DNA of 64,000 bases from Undaria pinnatifida (Eukaryota; Sar; Phaeophyceae; Laminariales; Alariaceae): positions 3,087,710-3,151,709 of the forward strand of contig JABAKD010000014.1 of assembly GCA_012845835.1 (NCBI GenBank), read 5' to 3'. Numbering within the stretch: position 1 is the first letter of the stretch; every line of letters begins with the position of its first letter. Of the stretch, positions 1 through 12,500 are shown in pieces. Both the position numbers and the translations under genes were made by a program. The notes beneath the pieces are model-generated. The model saw only the letters and a program-made list of their open reading frames with translations, had not been told where the DNA came from and ran no database searches.

Positions 1-70
1 AGGTACAGTAGCTTTGTAACTATCACACGTTGGAAAAATCATGTCCTATTTCATTATCTGTGTCTTTTTA

Positions 71-243
71 GGCAGACAGATCCCTGGTCTATATGATCTG
101 CATGACGTATAGATCATGTTGCCTGGTGGTAACCGTATGATCTGTATAACCTAGCACATGTTTCCAGGGTTGGATCTGTGCTACACAGGTAATAAAAACA
201 GCTATAGGATCTAGATTATTTAGATCATGATCTGCCCCGAGGT
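71..243. mobile_element. GATCT-rich terminal-inverted-repeat element, copy 1
   Basis: The element runs from gacagatccctggtctatat to gatcatgatctgccccgagg. It shares its layout (gatctgcat, atgttgccgggt, gatctagcacatgtttccag) with copies at 15821-16076, 20738-20940, 22564-22984 and 57731-58684. Better copies show inverted ends of about 17 bases, cacrtcggacagatcac against gtgatctgtccgaygtgtg. No open frame is present, so it is non-autonomous. Confidence 0.6.
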
Positions 244-292
244 TTGTAACGAGTGCTGTGGTGACCTTTGAAAAAAATTGTCTTGCCCTTTG

Positions 293-365
293 AGTTTGCC
301 TACCTGGTTTTCCATTGAATATAAGGCATGGCGGTTGGGTGACAGTGCCGATGCTGTTCGAGCTT
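293..365 (+). pseudogene. Decayed copy of the 5' edge of PDH exon 1
   Basis: The stretch from tacctggttttccattga to gatgctgttcgagc matches 533-603, which covers the pyrimidine-rich run and first bases of PDH exon 1 (tgcctggttttctattga to gatgctttccgagc), at roughly 75-80 percent by eye. The copy carries small indels and no usable frame. It suggests that the true exon 1 starts at an acceptor near 554-560 and not only at ATG 588. Confidence 0.6.
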
Positions 366-587
366 CCTTTTTGTATGTACTACCTTGCCTGCCTGATGTT
401 GCAGTTGACAGAAGGCATAAGGCTTGAAAACCCTTTCTATTACCCTTTGCGTGCTGTACCTACCGGAGTTGGTATTGGTAGATGAGAGGTAAGTATGCTT
501 CAAGTACCCTGCTCTTACTATTTTTCAATTTTGAACCTGCCTGGTTTTCTATTGAGTAGGGGCCATGCCGGTTGGACGACGCCGACG

Positions 588-3500
588 ATGCTTTCCGAGC
601 GAAAGAGAGGTGGAGAAGTGGGACCTTTGAGGGCTACCGTTGCGCCGCCCGCCTCGACGGCGGGGCAGACGGCGGAGGTCATGCGGCCTCCGTCCGACAT
701 CACGTGGGAACAGGTGGGTCGCGACGCAAACATCTTTTTTGGGCCGATTTATATCGAAGAGTAGCACCAGCAGTGCGATAGTATGACAGTAGAGGTCCCC
801 CTTTAGTGCCGGCTGAGTAGTGTCGGTTACCCGCTATAGTGCCTGTGAAATCGCTTGGCACAGATGGAGCAACCAGTGGTGGCAGTGTGCGAAGTAGTGC
901 CGGTTGCCTCTGTAGTGCCTGTTTCTCCGGCTGGCACATACCGGCACTATAGAGGGACCACTACTGCCGTAACGGTCTAGCAAGAGCGTACAGCGGTACA
1001 AATATCAACGTGCTCTGCTCGTGGCGCATAAATTTACCATAGCGGTCAACTTGTTTTGGGCTGGTCGGTGTTACTTGCTATGCGTGCGCGGTGTATAAGA
1101 GCCTTTTTTTTTTTTTTTTCTTGTCCAAACACGTCAGCTGTGAGTTCGATAAATTTAGGGTCGATACTCATCTGTGCAAGCTGCGCGATACACCTAATTT
1201 TGTGACTGTAATGGTCGTTGCTTTTCAAGATCGTTTTTTTACATTGTACCTGGTTGTAAAATAGCAACGCCCGTGCTCCCTCCCCCTTTTCAGCTTGCGA
1301 CCCCCCCGGGACCTCAAGCCAAACCACTTCCCGAAGGGTAGCCTTGAAGCTCCGACATATCCTACGGCAAAAGTGCTCCATTTTTTTGTTCTGAGGCTCT
1401 ACACTCGTTGGGAAGCTCCATGCCTCACCCAACAACGTACTATGAATAACCTGGAAAGTTGTTGTTGTTGTTGTCTCACATCAACGCTTGTCAAAAATCC
1501 AGAGTCCGTGTGGTCACACAAAGGTGCTGGAGCTCTAAGGAAGATCCGAAAAACCAAATGAAATAAAAATTCGGCTGGGAAATACTATGTTTTCCCACCT
1601 AAAAACGCAAACCCGATAACCAAAGCCCGTGGCCTGGGTGTAAAAATGTTCGTTTCCGGAAACAAGAATGACGTATTTGAAAAAACTGGGTTAAGGAACC
1701 CGTCATTCTTTTTTTTTGCCGAAAAGCGCCACCTCTGTCGCAGCACGCATCCTCTGACATATCATAGCGTTTCGCCTCGGAAACACCCGTTACCCCAGCC
1801 ACCCTGGCTGCTTCGTGTGGCCGACTCTGCCACATGGTTCATTTTTTTCAGGGCTTTTCGTGGGTCACGACCCGCGACTTGCGGATCGGGTCAGGGCTTT
1901 TAACGCCTTTACGACCGGAAACCCGCTTTGAGGAAAAAAATACTTGGGATTAGTACAGGAAAGGATTTGGGGTTTTTAGAGGGCTGAGGCAAAAGTCTCA
2001 CGGGTCGGGTCCGATCTGTCAGGCAGGAGGTTGTCCGAAATCTCACGTGTCGGGTCAAGAGTTTTTCAACAAGTCTCAGCGGGGTCCGACTCGTGAAACG
2101 CCCCTGCTTTTTTTCGGCGTTCATTCCCCTTGAAGTAGGCCCAGAAAGGTTAACCCGTTTACGTCTATACTGCGTGCTCGTTTTTTGCGACAAACTAGGT
2201 GAACTCAGGGTGGGCTTTTGTTCCGCTAGGGCCAAGTGTGAACTGTTTCTTTACCGCTGCAAACATCGTTTTCGACGCTTCCCAATAATTTTTGTCCCCT
2301 TTAAACGTAGTCGCCGTTTGGAGAAGAATGTTTTATTTCTCTCGTTGGACCAGCTTTCTTTGTAGCAAGGACTGGCCTTGATTCACTTGGTCTGGTAATT
2401 TACACTATTACTGTCAAAAATACATGTAAAACCGCGCCCACCATTTGGGGAAATTGTTGCTTGGAATTAAAGTGGGATGGTTTTTGGAGTAGGAAAAAGA
2501 GGTTTCGAACTGCGTGAGACTGCTCTCTTTTGTTTTTCGCTCTCAGACTTCATGCAACACTTCACAGCCTTTTTATTCTGGTTTCAAACTGCTTGAGACA
2601 CCTCCTTACTTGTTTTCGCTCCCAATTCATGGAACTTTTATTCCTCACTCTTTTTTTGTTACAGGTCTGGGAAGTCCTCGTGCGCGACTTCAAGGTGGAC
2701 CCTGCGCTGTCAGAGGAGTACGCGACGATCTCGAAGGAGGATCAGCTTAAGGGATACGAGATGATGCAGCTCTGCCGCCAGTTTGAGAACGCCTGCAACC
2801 AGGCGTACATGCAGGGGAAAATCAGGGGATTCATGCACTTGGACAATGGGCAGGTTGGTTGGTTTGTTTACTTCCCCCCCCCCTGTTTTTTTCCTGTTTT
2901 TTTCTGTTTTTGTTTTTTTTTTCCGTTTGTGTTTCGTTTTTGGTGAGTTTTTTTGTTTTTGCTTTGGAGGGTTTGATATGGTTTGGTTAGCTGGGCAGGT
3001 TGGCTGGTTGGTTGGTTGGTTGGTTGGGTAGGTGGTTGGTTGGTTGGCCGGTTGGTTTGGTTCGGTTGGTTCGATTGGTTTGGTTGGTTGACTCGTTGAC
3101 TATTTGGGTTAGCCAGTTTGGCTCTGCCGCCAGTCCAAGAACGCCTGCAACCCAACGTTAAGATGCACGGGAAAATCAGGGGGTTCAAGCACCTGGGACA
3201 AACGGACAAGTGGATTGCTTGGATAAAATTCGTAGATTGGGCTTTGGTGGTTGCATGGGTGGCTGACTGGCCGGTTTTAGTTGGTTGGGCGGTTGGGTGG
3301 TGTTTAGGTGGTGATTGGTTAGATAGTGGATTGGTTAATTGCTTAGTCGGTCGGTATACCCCGCTCGAGCGGTTTTTAGTGTTGTGTTAGGGTATACTAG
3401 GTACTGTCGAATTAAGTCTTGAAGTGAGAACCAACAACTTATGTTTTCTTTAGGTTATGGTAAGTCTGTTGTTATCAAAATTCCTGAGGATGTTCAGTAA

Positions 3501-6500
3501 ATTTCGGGAAGGAGTTTTTTTTTTTTTTTTTTTTTGCAAATCGTGGCGGTTTGCATTTTTTCGCATGTTCCCCCGTCTACATCTCAAACATTGCAGTGGC
3601 GGGTCCCATTTTTTTGTTTTTTCGGTCACCCCTCTGGTATGTTGAGCCAAGCAACGCTCTCTTGTTTGTTGTGTGTACCGGGGACTCGCAGGAGGGCAGC
3701 TCCGCCATGGTTGCCGACAGCGTCGTGAAGGACGGGCGTATTTATTCACTTCGGGGGTTGTTGATATGTTTTTTTTCCATGGTTTTTCACGGATCGGATC
3801 GCTTCTCGCAAGGTCGGGTCAGGCAAGGGTGACCCAACCCGACCCGTGATATTTGAAAAGCTGCTGACCCGACCCGACCCGACCCGTGGTAATTTCCGTG
3901 TTTGGGGAGGACAGGTGTTCTTGTACACTCTCGTCAATAATTTTTAAACGCCCCCGTTTCCTGAGTTTATCCCTATGATACCCTCGATCAACCCTTGTGT
4001 GGTTTTTCAGGAGGGCACCCCCGCCATTCCCTCTCTAACAACAACGAACTTCTGTAGTATGTCGTAAATATATACGAAGTACAAGGCGGTTTCGACGCGG
4101 CGGGCTGATTCCCGCCTGCGGGACCGCGCATGCCCGTAATGGCAGAGGATGTAGTACGTAAGCAGGGCCGGGCCGTGAACGCGACAGAATACTGCCAAGA
4201 GAAAACGTGTCTGACCGAAGAGAAAGAAAGTATCGAGTAGCAAAAAAACAAACATTGCCATCTGGCACTACGTGTAGAATACAAAAGCAAGAACGAAAGC
4301 ACAGCAATTGCCCACTCGGAAGCAACGCGATGGAGGAAAGCCGACCCTAATGCATCGAAGAAACATCGCCAGCAATCGCTCTTGCCTGGTTCCTCTGCCG
4401 TTCTCTATCTTGGGCCTACATGAAAGTGGTACTTGTTCGTACAGCAGCAGCAATGATCGTTCGTATAGCAGCAGCTGCCAGCATCAGCAGCATTACTTCA
4501 CGAGTACTCGTCATATCGTGCTGTACGCTCGTCCGTATGTCATTTACTACCTACCTGATGGTACGATTACAAGCATACAATCCGTACCAACAAAATACCG
4601 CAGTAATAATACATGCGGCAGACAGCAGTATCATGTCATATGCTCGCGACAATGCCAACATGACTTTTTGATTTTTCGGCCCAAGAGGAAGATGTACCCG
4701 GTATTCTTTTTCGAAGTAAGCAAAAAAAACTTGCTAAGAAACGAAAGTGATCACGGTGAGAATCGAACCAAGGCCTTAAGGATATCCAGGTGTCCAAACT
4801 AGATTTTGGCCCACTTTGGAATGGTAACCGCTTTTCACTCAGGGCACCGCGCATGCGCGGTCGAGGCGCCCCCGGCGCCGCAGGGGTCGCGGGGAGCATG
4901 ATGAGGGAGTTCCAGACCGAGAGGTGGTCTACATCGCGTGCTATGTCGTAGCGCACAAGAACGCCGATAAAACGAAAGCGTTTAAGAAAACCTGAAGAGC
5001 TTTCGGGTCACACCTCCAACAATATCGTCCCTGTATGCACATACGCCCACGGTGCTGTGATGTGTGTTTTGCTTTTTCACCCATCGACGACAGCATATAC
5101 GCTCTCACCTTTGTGCCTTCTCAGGAGAGCATCCCGGCCATGGTGGCGGACAGCATCGTGAACGGCGATAAGAAGATGAGCTACTACCGCGAGCACACAC
5201 ACGCGCTCGCTAGCGGCGTGAATCCCGGGCGCATCATGGCCGAGCTCTTCGCTAAGGACGGCGGGACGTGCAGAGGCGCCGGCGGGTCCATGCACGTCTA
5301 CGACAAGGACACGCACTTCCAGGTTTGACGGAGGCGGGAGAAGAGGGGGGGGGCAGGGCGGCTGGTTCGGGTGGTGTACTGATTTTTTCATGCACTGCCG
5401 TAATCTTTAGACCATCCCGGGGGGGGGGGGAGTGGAGGGGGGGGGAATGGGGGGGGGGCTCTCTTAGTGGAGAACAGACTCAGGTTGTCTTCTTTTTACT
5501 CTTTTGGCGTACAGGTAAAAATTAAGCTGGGGGGGGTGTTCTCTTAGTGGAAAGCAGGCTTAGGTTGTCTGCTTTTTTTTCACTCTTCCAGCGGACGGGT
5601 AAAAAACAAGCTTGATCCCGTTAGATCCGCACCCACGATTTTTGGGTTTTGGAACTTGAGGGGGGTACATTTTGCGGTATTAGACGGGTTAAGTTCACCG
5701 CAAACAACACACCTGTGCCTTGTGTAAATTTTGGACTCGGTTGTAGAGCGCAACGGTGCTGTCGCGAGAACGACAGCGCGAGCTGCGGCGGTGGCGTGTT
5801 ATACACGACTCCCAGATTGGGCGGAAAGGACGTGGGGGAAGGGGTGGGGCGGGAGGGGGGGGGGGAGGGGGGGGGCGGGTCGAAGTTGTTTCGGAATTTC
5901 TCTTCGGGATGAGAGCACAGCGAGATAGCTGCTTTGCTGCTTGTTTTTATCTCACTTTATTTTGGACGGTGTGGGTACCCCCCACCTCGAGTGTTGGAGG
6001 TGTCTCTGTTAGGAGTAAGAGCGGTGCTCCGTCTCAAAAGGGATGCCTGGTTAATGGTCAAGTGACTAAGGCAAGCAGCGAATGAGTACCCGTCCCCCCC
6101 TCTTACCCCTGCCGCGGCTCTGAGGGTCGACGATACATGTTCCACCTTATCTCACCCCGTCCCCGCGTGCGCCATGCCATACCGCGTCGCTCCTTTTGTG
6201 TTTCGCGTGGTTTCTGTCGTTGCTGCTGCTGCGTTTGAGGACAGGGGGGGTGGGCGCTTGTGGCGGAACAGATTGCTTACGCGGCGGGCGCGGCGCGGTC
6301 TATCCTAATGGACAGGCACCTTGACCCCGAGGGCATGAAGGATGACGACAGGTACTTCTACTTCTGCTTCTCAACCCCTTCAGAGCCCCCAAACCCGCCC
6401 CTATACTAACTTCACGTAATTTTTCATCCCAAAACGGGTTTCCAGTTGTACAGGCGTCAAGCCTGACCCGCTCTTGCAACTGCGGTAGAATATTATTAAT

Positions 6501-9500
6501 ACTGCTAATATTAAATAGCACCCATTTTTCGGGGGTAAAGTGGTTTTGCTTGAATACTGTTACAATTGGATATGTTTCACTTCGTGCGTGACAACCCGTC
6601 GATATTGCCCCGAATAGGCTATATATTTTTTCGTTCAAAACTATACCGGTACTAGGTAAGAGCTGAACAACAAAACAATGAGATTGTTTTTTTTCATGGC
6701 TTTGATTTTGATTATTAATAGAGTGTTTGTACGCACTTGGCTAGGCTGGACAGCGATCTATGACAGCCTATCACGAGCAAAATAAACAGCAGCATACGCT
6801 TGGATTCATCATCGTCATCTGCCATGACCCTTGTGCAGACGAGCAAAAGACCGGGGGAGGGGACGGCCGATGACGGCTTCCTGCCCAGCGGTGGCTCACT
6901 TGGACGTAGACGTAAAAACAGAACCAAAACAATCAACTTTTCAATGGAAACCTCTGCTAAACCGAGCTGTTGCTTCTGCTGCTTCTGCTTGCTGCTACTG
7001 GCGTCTGCCGGCTCTGCTGCCTGCTGCTGCTGTTGGTACCTGCTGTTGGTACCTGCTGTTGTGTGTTGATGCCCCAACAAACATCTTCGGACCTCACAAC
7101 AGGTGCACGAAGCATACAGCAGCAGCAGCACAGGCCCATAGAAACCCATACCAGCTATTGCTCTGGTTTTGCTGGGTCTGCTGCTCTACTGCTGCATCGC
7201 ATATGGCCGTCCCGGCTCTGTACGTATGGCATTCACGGTACAACAGTAGCCGCGCTGTGAGCCCTCTCCTTTGTGACAGGCTGCTGCTCTACTGCTGCAT
7301 CGCATAGGGTCGTCCCGGCTCTGTACGTATGGCATTCACGGTACAACAGTAGCCGCGCTGTGAGCCCTCTCCTTTGTGACAGGCTGCTGCTCTACTGCTG
7401 CATCGCATATGGCCGTCCCGGCTCTGTACGTATGGCATTCACGGTACAACAGTAGCCGCGCTGTGAGCCCTCTCCTTTGGGACAGCCACTGCGCGGTGCC
7501 TATGTGAGTGTGTGCATGAGTGTACGCTTCTGTACGCGTGAGTGGAGTGTGTGCTGTCTTTTTGTTGGCATGCTTAAAACGATCAAAAGAGCGGTGGGGG
7601 TTCTTTCAAAAGAAGCCGCTCAGCCTCACAGCGACCACAGTACTGCATGCAGTAGCAGTACAGCAGCAGTGAGTACAACGGCAGACGTGCCGCAAGCTCT
7701 TGCCTTTGTGCCAGAAATCACGGTGTCTGTGTGTGTGGTTGGTGCACAGCAAGGGATCGAACCACGGCAGCTTTTTCGCGTCCGACGAAACTATCGTACA
7801 CACGTCGTCGGACCTTCCACCAGGTATGTGAAGCATACCAGGTACGTCAGGATCAAAAACATGCCACAAGGTACACATCGAAGCATGCATCAGGACCAAA
7901 AGCATATCACCAGGTACACATCATTGGAACGCCTATGTTCACCACGTTTGACTTGCGACGCCCCTGGAATATCATCAAGTCAAAAACCCATCCCGAAGGC
8001 CGGAAGGGGAGCCTTGTACGTCGTTTGGCGTGTTTTTTTTCTTGTTTTTCTTTTTTTTTTCGCACACTCCTGCTTTCCAGCTTCTGTCACAGGTGTCGTC
8101 CCTCCTTCCCCCCCCGCGGTTCTTGGGTTCATTTTCTTCGTCGCGCATAGGGTTCAGCAATCCCACCGCTCGTCGATTTTTCATCGAGTGTTGCTAACTC
8201 GCGCTCTCGCGCTTTCCGCAAGTCCATTTGTGCACAAGAAAAAGTCCCCACGAATTTATACGAGTATGCACTCGAGGGGATTCGAACTCACGAAACTGAC
8301 CTGTACCAGGCTCGAGGAATACCTGACACGCCACCGGGGCGACCGGCTGCATGTACTGCATGCTAACCCGTCGATCCTGCTCATTACAAAAAATGACCCC
8401 TCCCCCATTGGGGCGGAGGGGCCGGCCCTATATCCTTTGAGGGTGTATTAATAATACCTGGACGAAAAACGTCCATCTTAGCAGGGGTCAGGTGGTAATC
8501 CCCTCCTTACCCCTGTTGAATGTTTTCACTGCGTGCATTTGTGGCGCGTGTAGGCGTGCAGTGGCGAGTATTACAGCAGTACCTTGGCTAAGTAGCTGCC
8601 TGTCGTGGTCTCGACGCAGTCCGCCGCCTCCTCCTTCCGTTGCTTCAATCGGAGCTGTCATCCATGTGCGAGAGGTGCGCACAAGGTGCCGAAGTCCGCC
8701 TCACAAGTGGCTCTCGGTCGGGCGCGGCTCACCCTTGATGCGACTCGGCGAACAACTCGCGGCGCTTCGCGCTCGGTGCGCGCGATGTCTGCCTGGGGTT
8801 GGTGAAAACGCGACGTGCTCCGTCCCGGCAATGGCATGCATGCGAGGGTCCGCGGTCATACGGCTGCGACTATGCTTGAAGTATGTACACCCGCCCCCCA
8901 CCCACGTTTACGTTAGGGTTACGATCATGTTCCTCAGCTAATTCAATCTCCCCAACCCGGTCACGCGACACCCGGAAGAATCCATCCATTGTACGTAGCC
9001 CTGCAAATGTTTTTTCTCGCCCACGGGTAACCTCCCTCCCCCTTCCCCGCCTTTTTCTCTACGTAAGGGTTACGATTGTATTCCTCGGCGAGGGAGCGGC
9101 GCAGAACGGGCGCATGGCGGAGACGCTCAACGCGGCTGCGAAGGAAAAACTCCCCTTGATTTTCCTCGTGATCGACAACGGCCGTGCCATCAACACCTTC
9201 ACGCCCGACGTCGCGGCTAACTCTGACGTTTTCCTCCAGGTATGCGTGGTGCCTGGTACCTGGTATGCCATTTTTTGCTAAATTCTTTCGAATACAGGCT
9301 GGTTCACGTTAAAAAAACCCAAATGTACTCCCCGGCGAATGCTCACATGCTGTTTTTTCGATTCAGACCGTGCAAGTTTGCACATGTCTTCTATGTGCCC
9401 TTGCGAAGATCTCACCTATCGAGTGTTTTTTTTTTTTGCCTGATTTTTCGCCAGTTTAGATTTTTCGGGAAACGTAAACTACCTTAGCCCAAATATCTTC

Positions 9501-12500
9501 GACGGAAAAAATGAAGGAAAAACACGGAGGTCAGAGTTCGGGATGGGCATGTAGAACACGTGTGCAATATTTCAGGGGCTATCTCTCAAAAACGGCGGGG
9601 ACATCTGAACTTTTGTGCGTAAAAATGAGTAAGGTCCGTTATTTTCTTCAAATTACTTGGTTTTAGTGCAAGATCGAATTTTTTCGCTAGATTTTGCTTA
9701 TATGTCGAGCACAGGCATGTCAGATTTTTTTTTTGCGCGAAAATCTCTGCAGACATGCCTTTGAGTACATCCAACCGGATCGTGCAAAATGCGGCGCATT
9801 TTATTTGTTCCCCCCCGCTGGGAAAAAGCCTGAATATTATTGCAAAAATCGAAGGCCTGTCATTGGTCGATACAAGTTTCGCTGAGACAGCCCGAGGCCG
9901 CAAAAAAAAAAAAATGGCCATATCACCCTCTTCCACTGGTCATGGAGTTCAGTATGATACCAAATATTTGCTCTTTGACTAGATGTTGCGAGCGGCATTC
10001 GCGGGGGAGAGAATTTCGGAGGTTTTACTTAAACGAGTCTGTACGTCAGCTGTGAGTTCGACCATTTTAAGAAGTATTATACTCATTTTTGCAAGCTGCG
10101 TGATAATCCGGTCGCGCGTTTGTACAGATGTATTACTCTTCGGGGGTATAGTACTGGTAGTACAATAGTACTGGTGCCCAAATTAGGCGGTATCCCGATA
10201 TAAGGCGGTCAAAATCGCTTGGCGCTCATAGCACTGATGAATTGCACTCATAACCTGGAATTAATACGGCGGCTTCCCCCGATAAGGCGGTCGTATTGCT
10301 CTCGCACACCACCGCCTTACTGCCCCCCCCCGCCTACTGCAATTCTTTTTCATGTGGCTAACTGTAAGTTGCCGACTAGTGATAAGTTGGCATTAATGGT
10401 TGCGTGCGACAATTTGCAGTTACCAACCCCGTAAATTGGCTACGGGAAGCCCTGTTTCAATGATTTTCGCGGCCAACTCCGACGTCTTCCTTTATGTACC
10501 ACATTTTTCATGCCGGTATTTACCATATTTTTCACGCCGGTGTTTCCATGTTTTCATACCGGTTTTGACGCTCGGGCTACCTTGTTTGACGCATGGTTTG
10601 ACACCAACTACGGGTTGCAATCCCGTCCCAACCCTCAAAGAGTGCAACGGTTTTAGTACTAATCCCACCTTTTTTCGCTGTTTGAACAGGGGAAGCACTA
10701 CGGCGTCCCCGGCGTCAACGTCGACGGGCAGGACATGATGCAGATGCTCTCGGCGGGCCGCGCCGTTACGGAGTACGTCAGGAGCAACGGCCCAGCTATC
10801 CTCCAGGTGCGTAGGAGGTGGCTTTGAGTCATGCGGAGTTGGGGGTCGGGCTACATATTTCCCCCCTGGCCCTCGTCACCCCGTACCCCCCACCCCCCCC
10901 CACCCCGACCACCAGAGTACCGTTTTCTTTTCTTCTCGTTTTTATTTTTTTGCGCTAGACTAGATGGTGGTTGAGTTAGACCATATTGTACGGAGTGGAG
11001 AACCTCTTTAACTCTGCACGATGAGGATGATATCACGTGGTGTGCACACGGTAGGGCACACACGAGGCAGTTACATAGTACCCCCGTTACTGTCTATGGA
11101 GGTGGCTACACCAGAAAACCAAACGAATTCATCGGAAGCTGTCATCCGATACGAAGTATGAACGAAAAGTACGCACAATGTGCGGAAGCCCGCCTCGCAA
11201 GTGGTTCTTAGTAGGATGCGCTCACCCTTCGTGCGACCCGCCGAACACCTGACGGCGCTTCGCGCTTGGTGCACACGATATCTGCCTGGCCGGTGAAGAC
11301 CCGACGTGCTCCGTCCCGGCATTGTAGGAATGAGACTGTCCACGGCTATGCATGAAATGACTACACCCCCCCCCCCGACCCCCGGCCACCCCTACCTGCC
11401 GTCGCGGGGTCGGGCGCTACTGTTATTCTTGTTTGACTCCCCTCACCCCTACCTCCTGTCATTCCTATGTTCTCACACACCCCTCCAAATCCCCCCCCCC
11501 ATCGCCGACTACGACCATGCACAAATTGAGTACATCCCCCCCTTCATCACCGACCACTCCCCGCGACTTGCTTCAGCGTTGATATTTACGTGTGTACCAC
11601 GTTCCAATTTTGTTTTGTTTTGTTTTATTCCTGGAGTATTATTCCACTCCAGAGTGACTGGAGCCTGTCCTGTGACCGCGGACTTGATTTTGCGATTTGA
11701 TGTGAAAACAGCAACAACACCCCCCATACCTCTCCCTTCGCCTCGCCACCCCCAGACCCCCCTCCTTCCTCCCCACTCCCCCACCCCCATCCCCGCCCAA
11801 AACATCCGTGTACAGGTCCAGACGTATCGTTTCCAGGGACACTCTCCCGCCGATCCCGAGCACGAGAGGGGGCGCAAGGAGGAGAAACGTTGGGCTAGGG
11901 CGACGCAGGACCCTATCGTCATCTTCGAAACGGAATCGCTCGACGCTGGCACCTTCACTAAGGTATGAAGATGGCCGCGTTCTTGCCGACTATGTCCACC
12001 CTAATCCGGTTTCCTACGCCCTCGCCCGATGGCCGTCATTCGTCAGATTGCTGTCCATCGTCCAATGGCCGTCCGTCCTCCGAAATTATCCCGGCCTCAC
12101 CTGATTGTGCACGCCATCGTCCGGATTTGTTCGCCCTCATCCTATGTTCTTCCGCTCTCGTCGTCCAACTTTTTCGGTCCTCGTCCGATTCTATCTGTCC
12201 GTCGTCCGATGATGTCCACTCTCATCCATTGTCCCCGCCCCTTGTCGCGAATTTTTACCGTAACGTTCGGTTTTTCTCACGGTATTCGTTTGTTGTTTGT
12301 TTGTACAGGAGGAGTTAGACGGCGCGAAAAAGAAAGCGGCTGCTGCGGTCAAGGTGGCCGTTGAGTATGCCGACGCGTCCCCCCCGCCGCCTGCCGACCT
12401 CGCTAAGGCAAGATTTGCATGTGGTGGTTGGGTTGGTTGGGTTGCAATATGGTAGGTTGGGTTTGGTTGGGTTGAGTTCGTTGGTGTGAAGTAGGCGGTG

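Noticed and set aside
7477-8451. 324-codon plus-strand open frame
   Set aside because: It crosses a tandem repeat, a SINE-like block and a tRNA-like motif, and has no recognisable domain. It lies inside a PDH intron.
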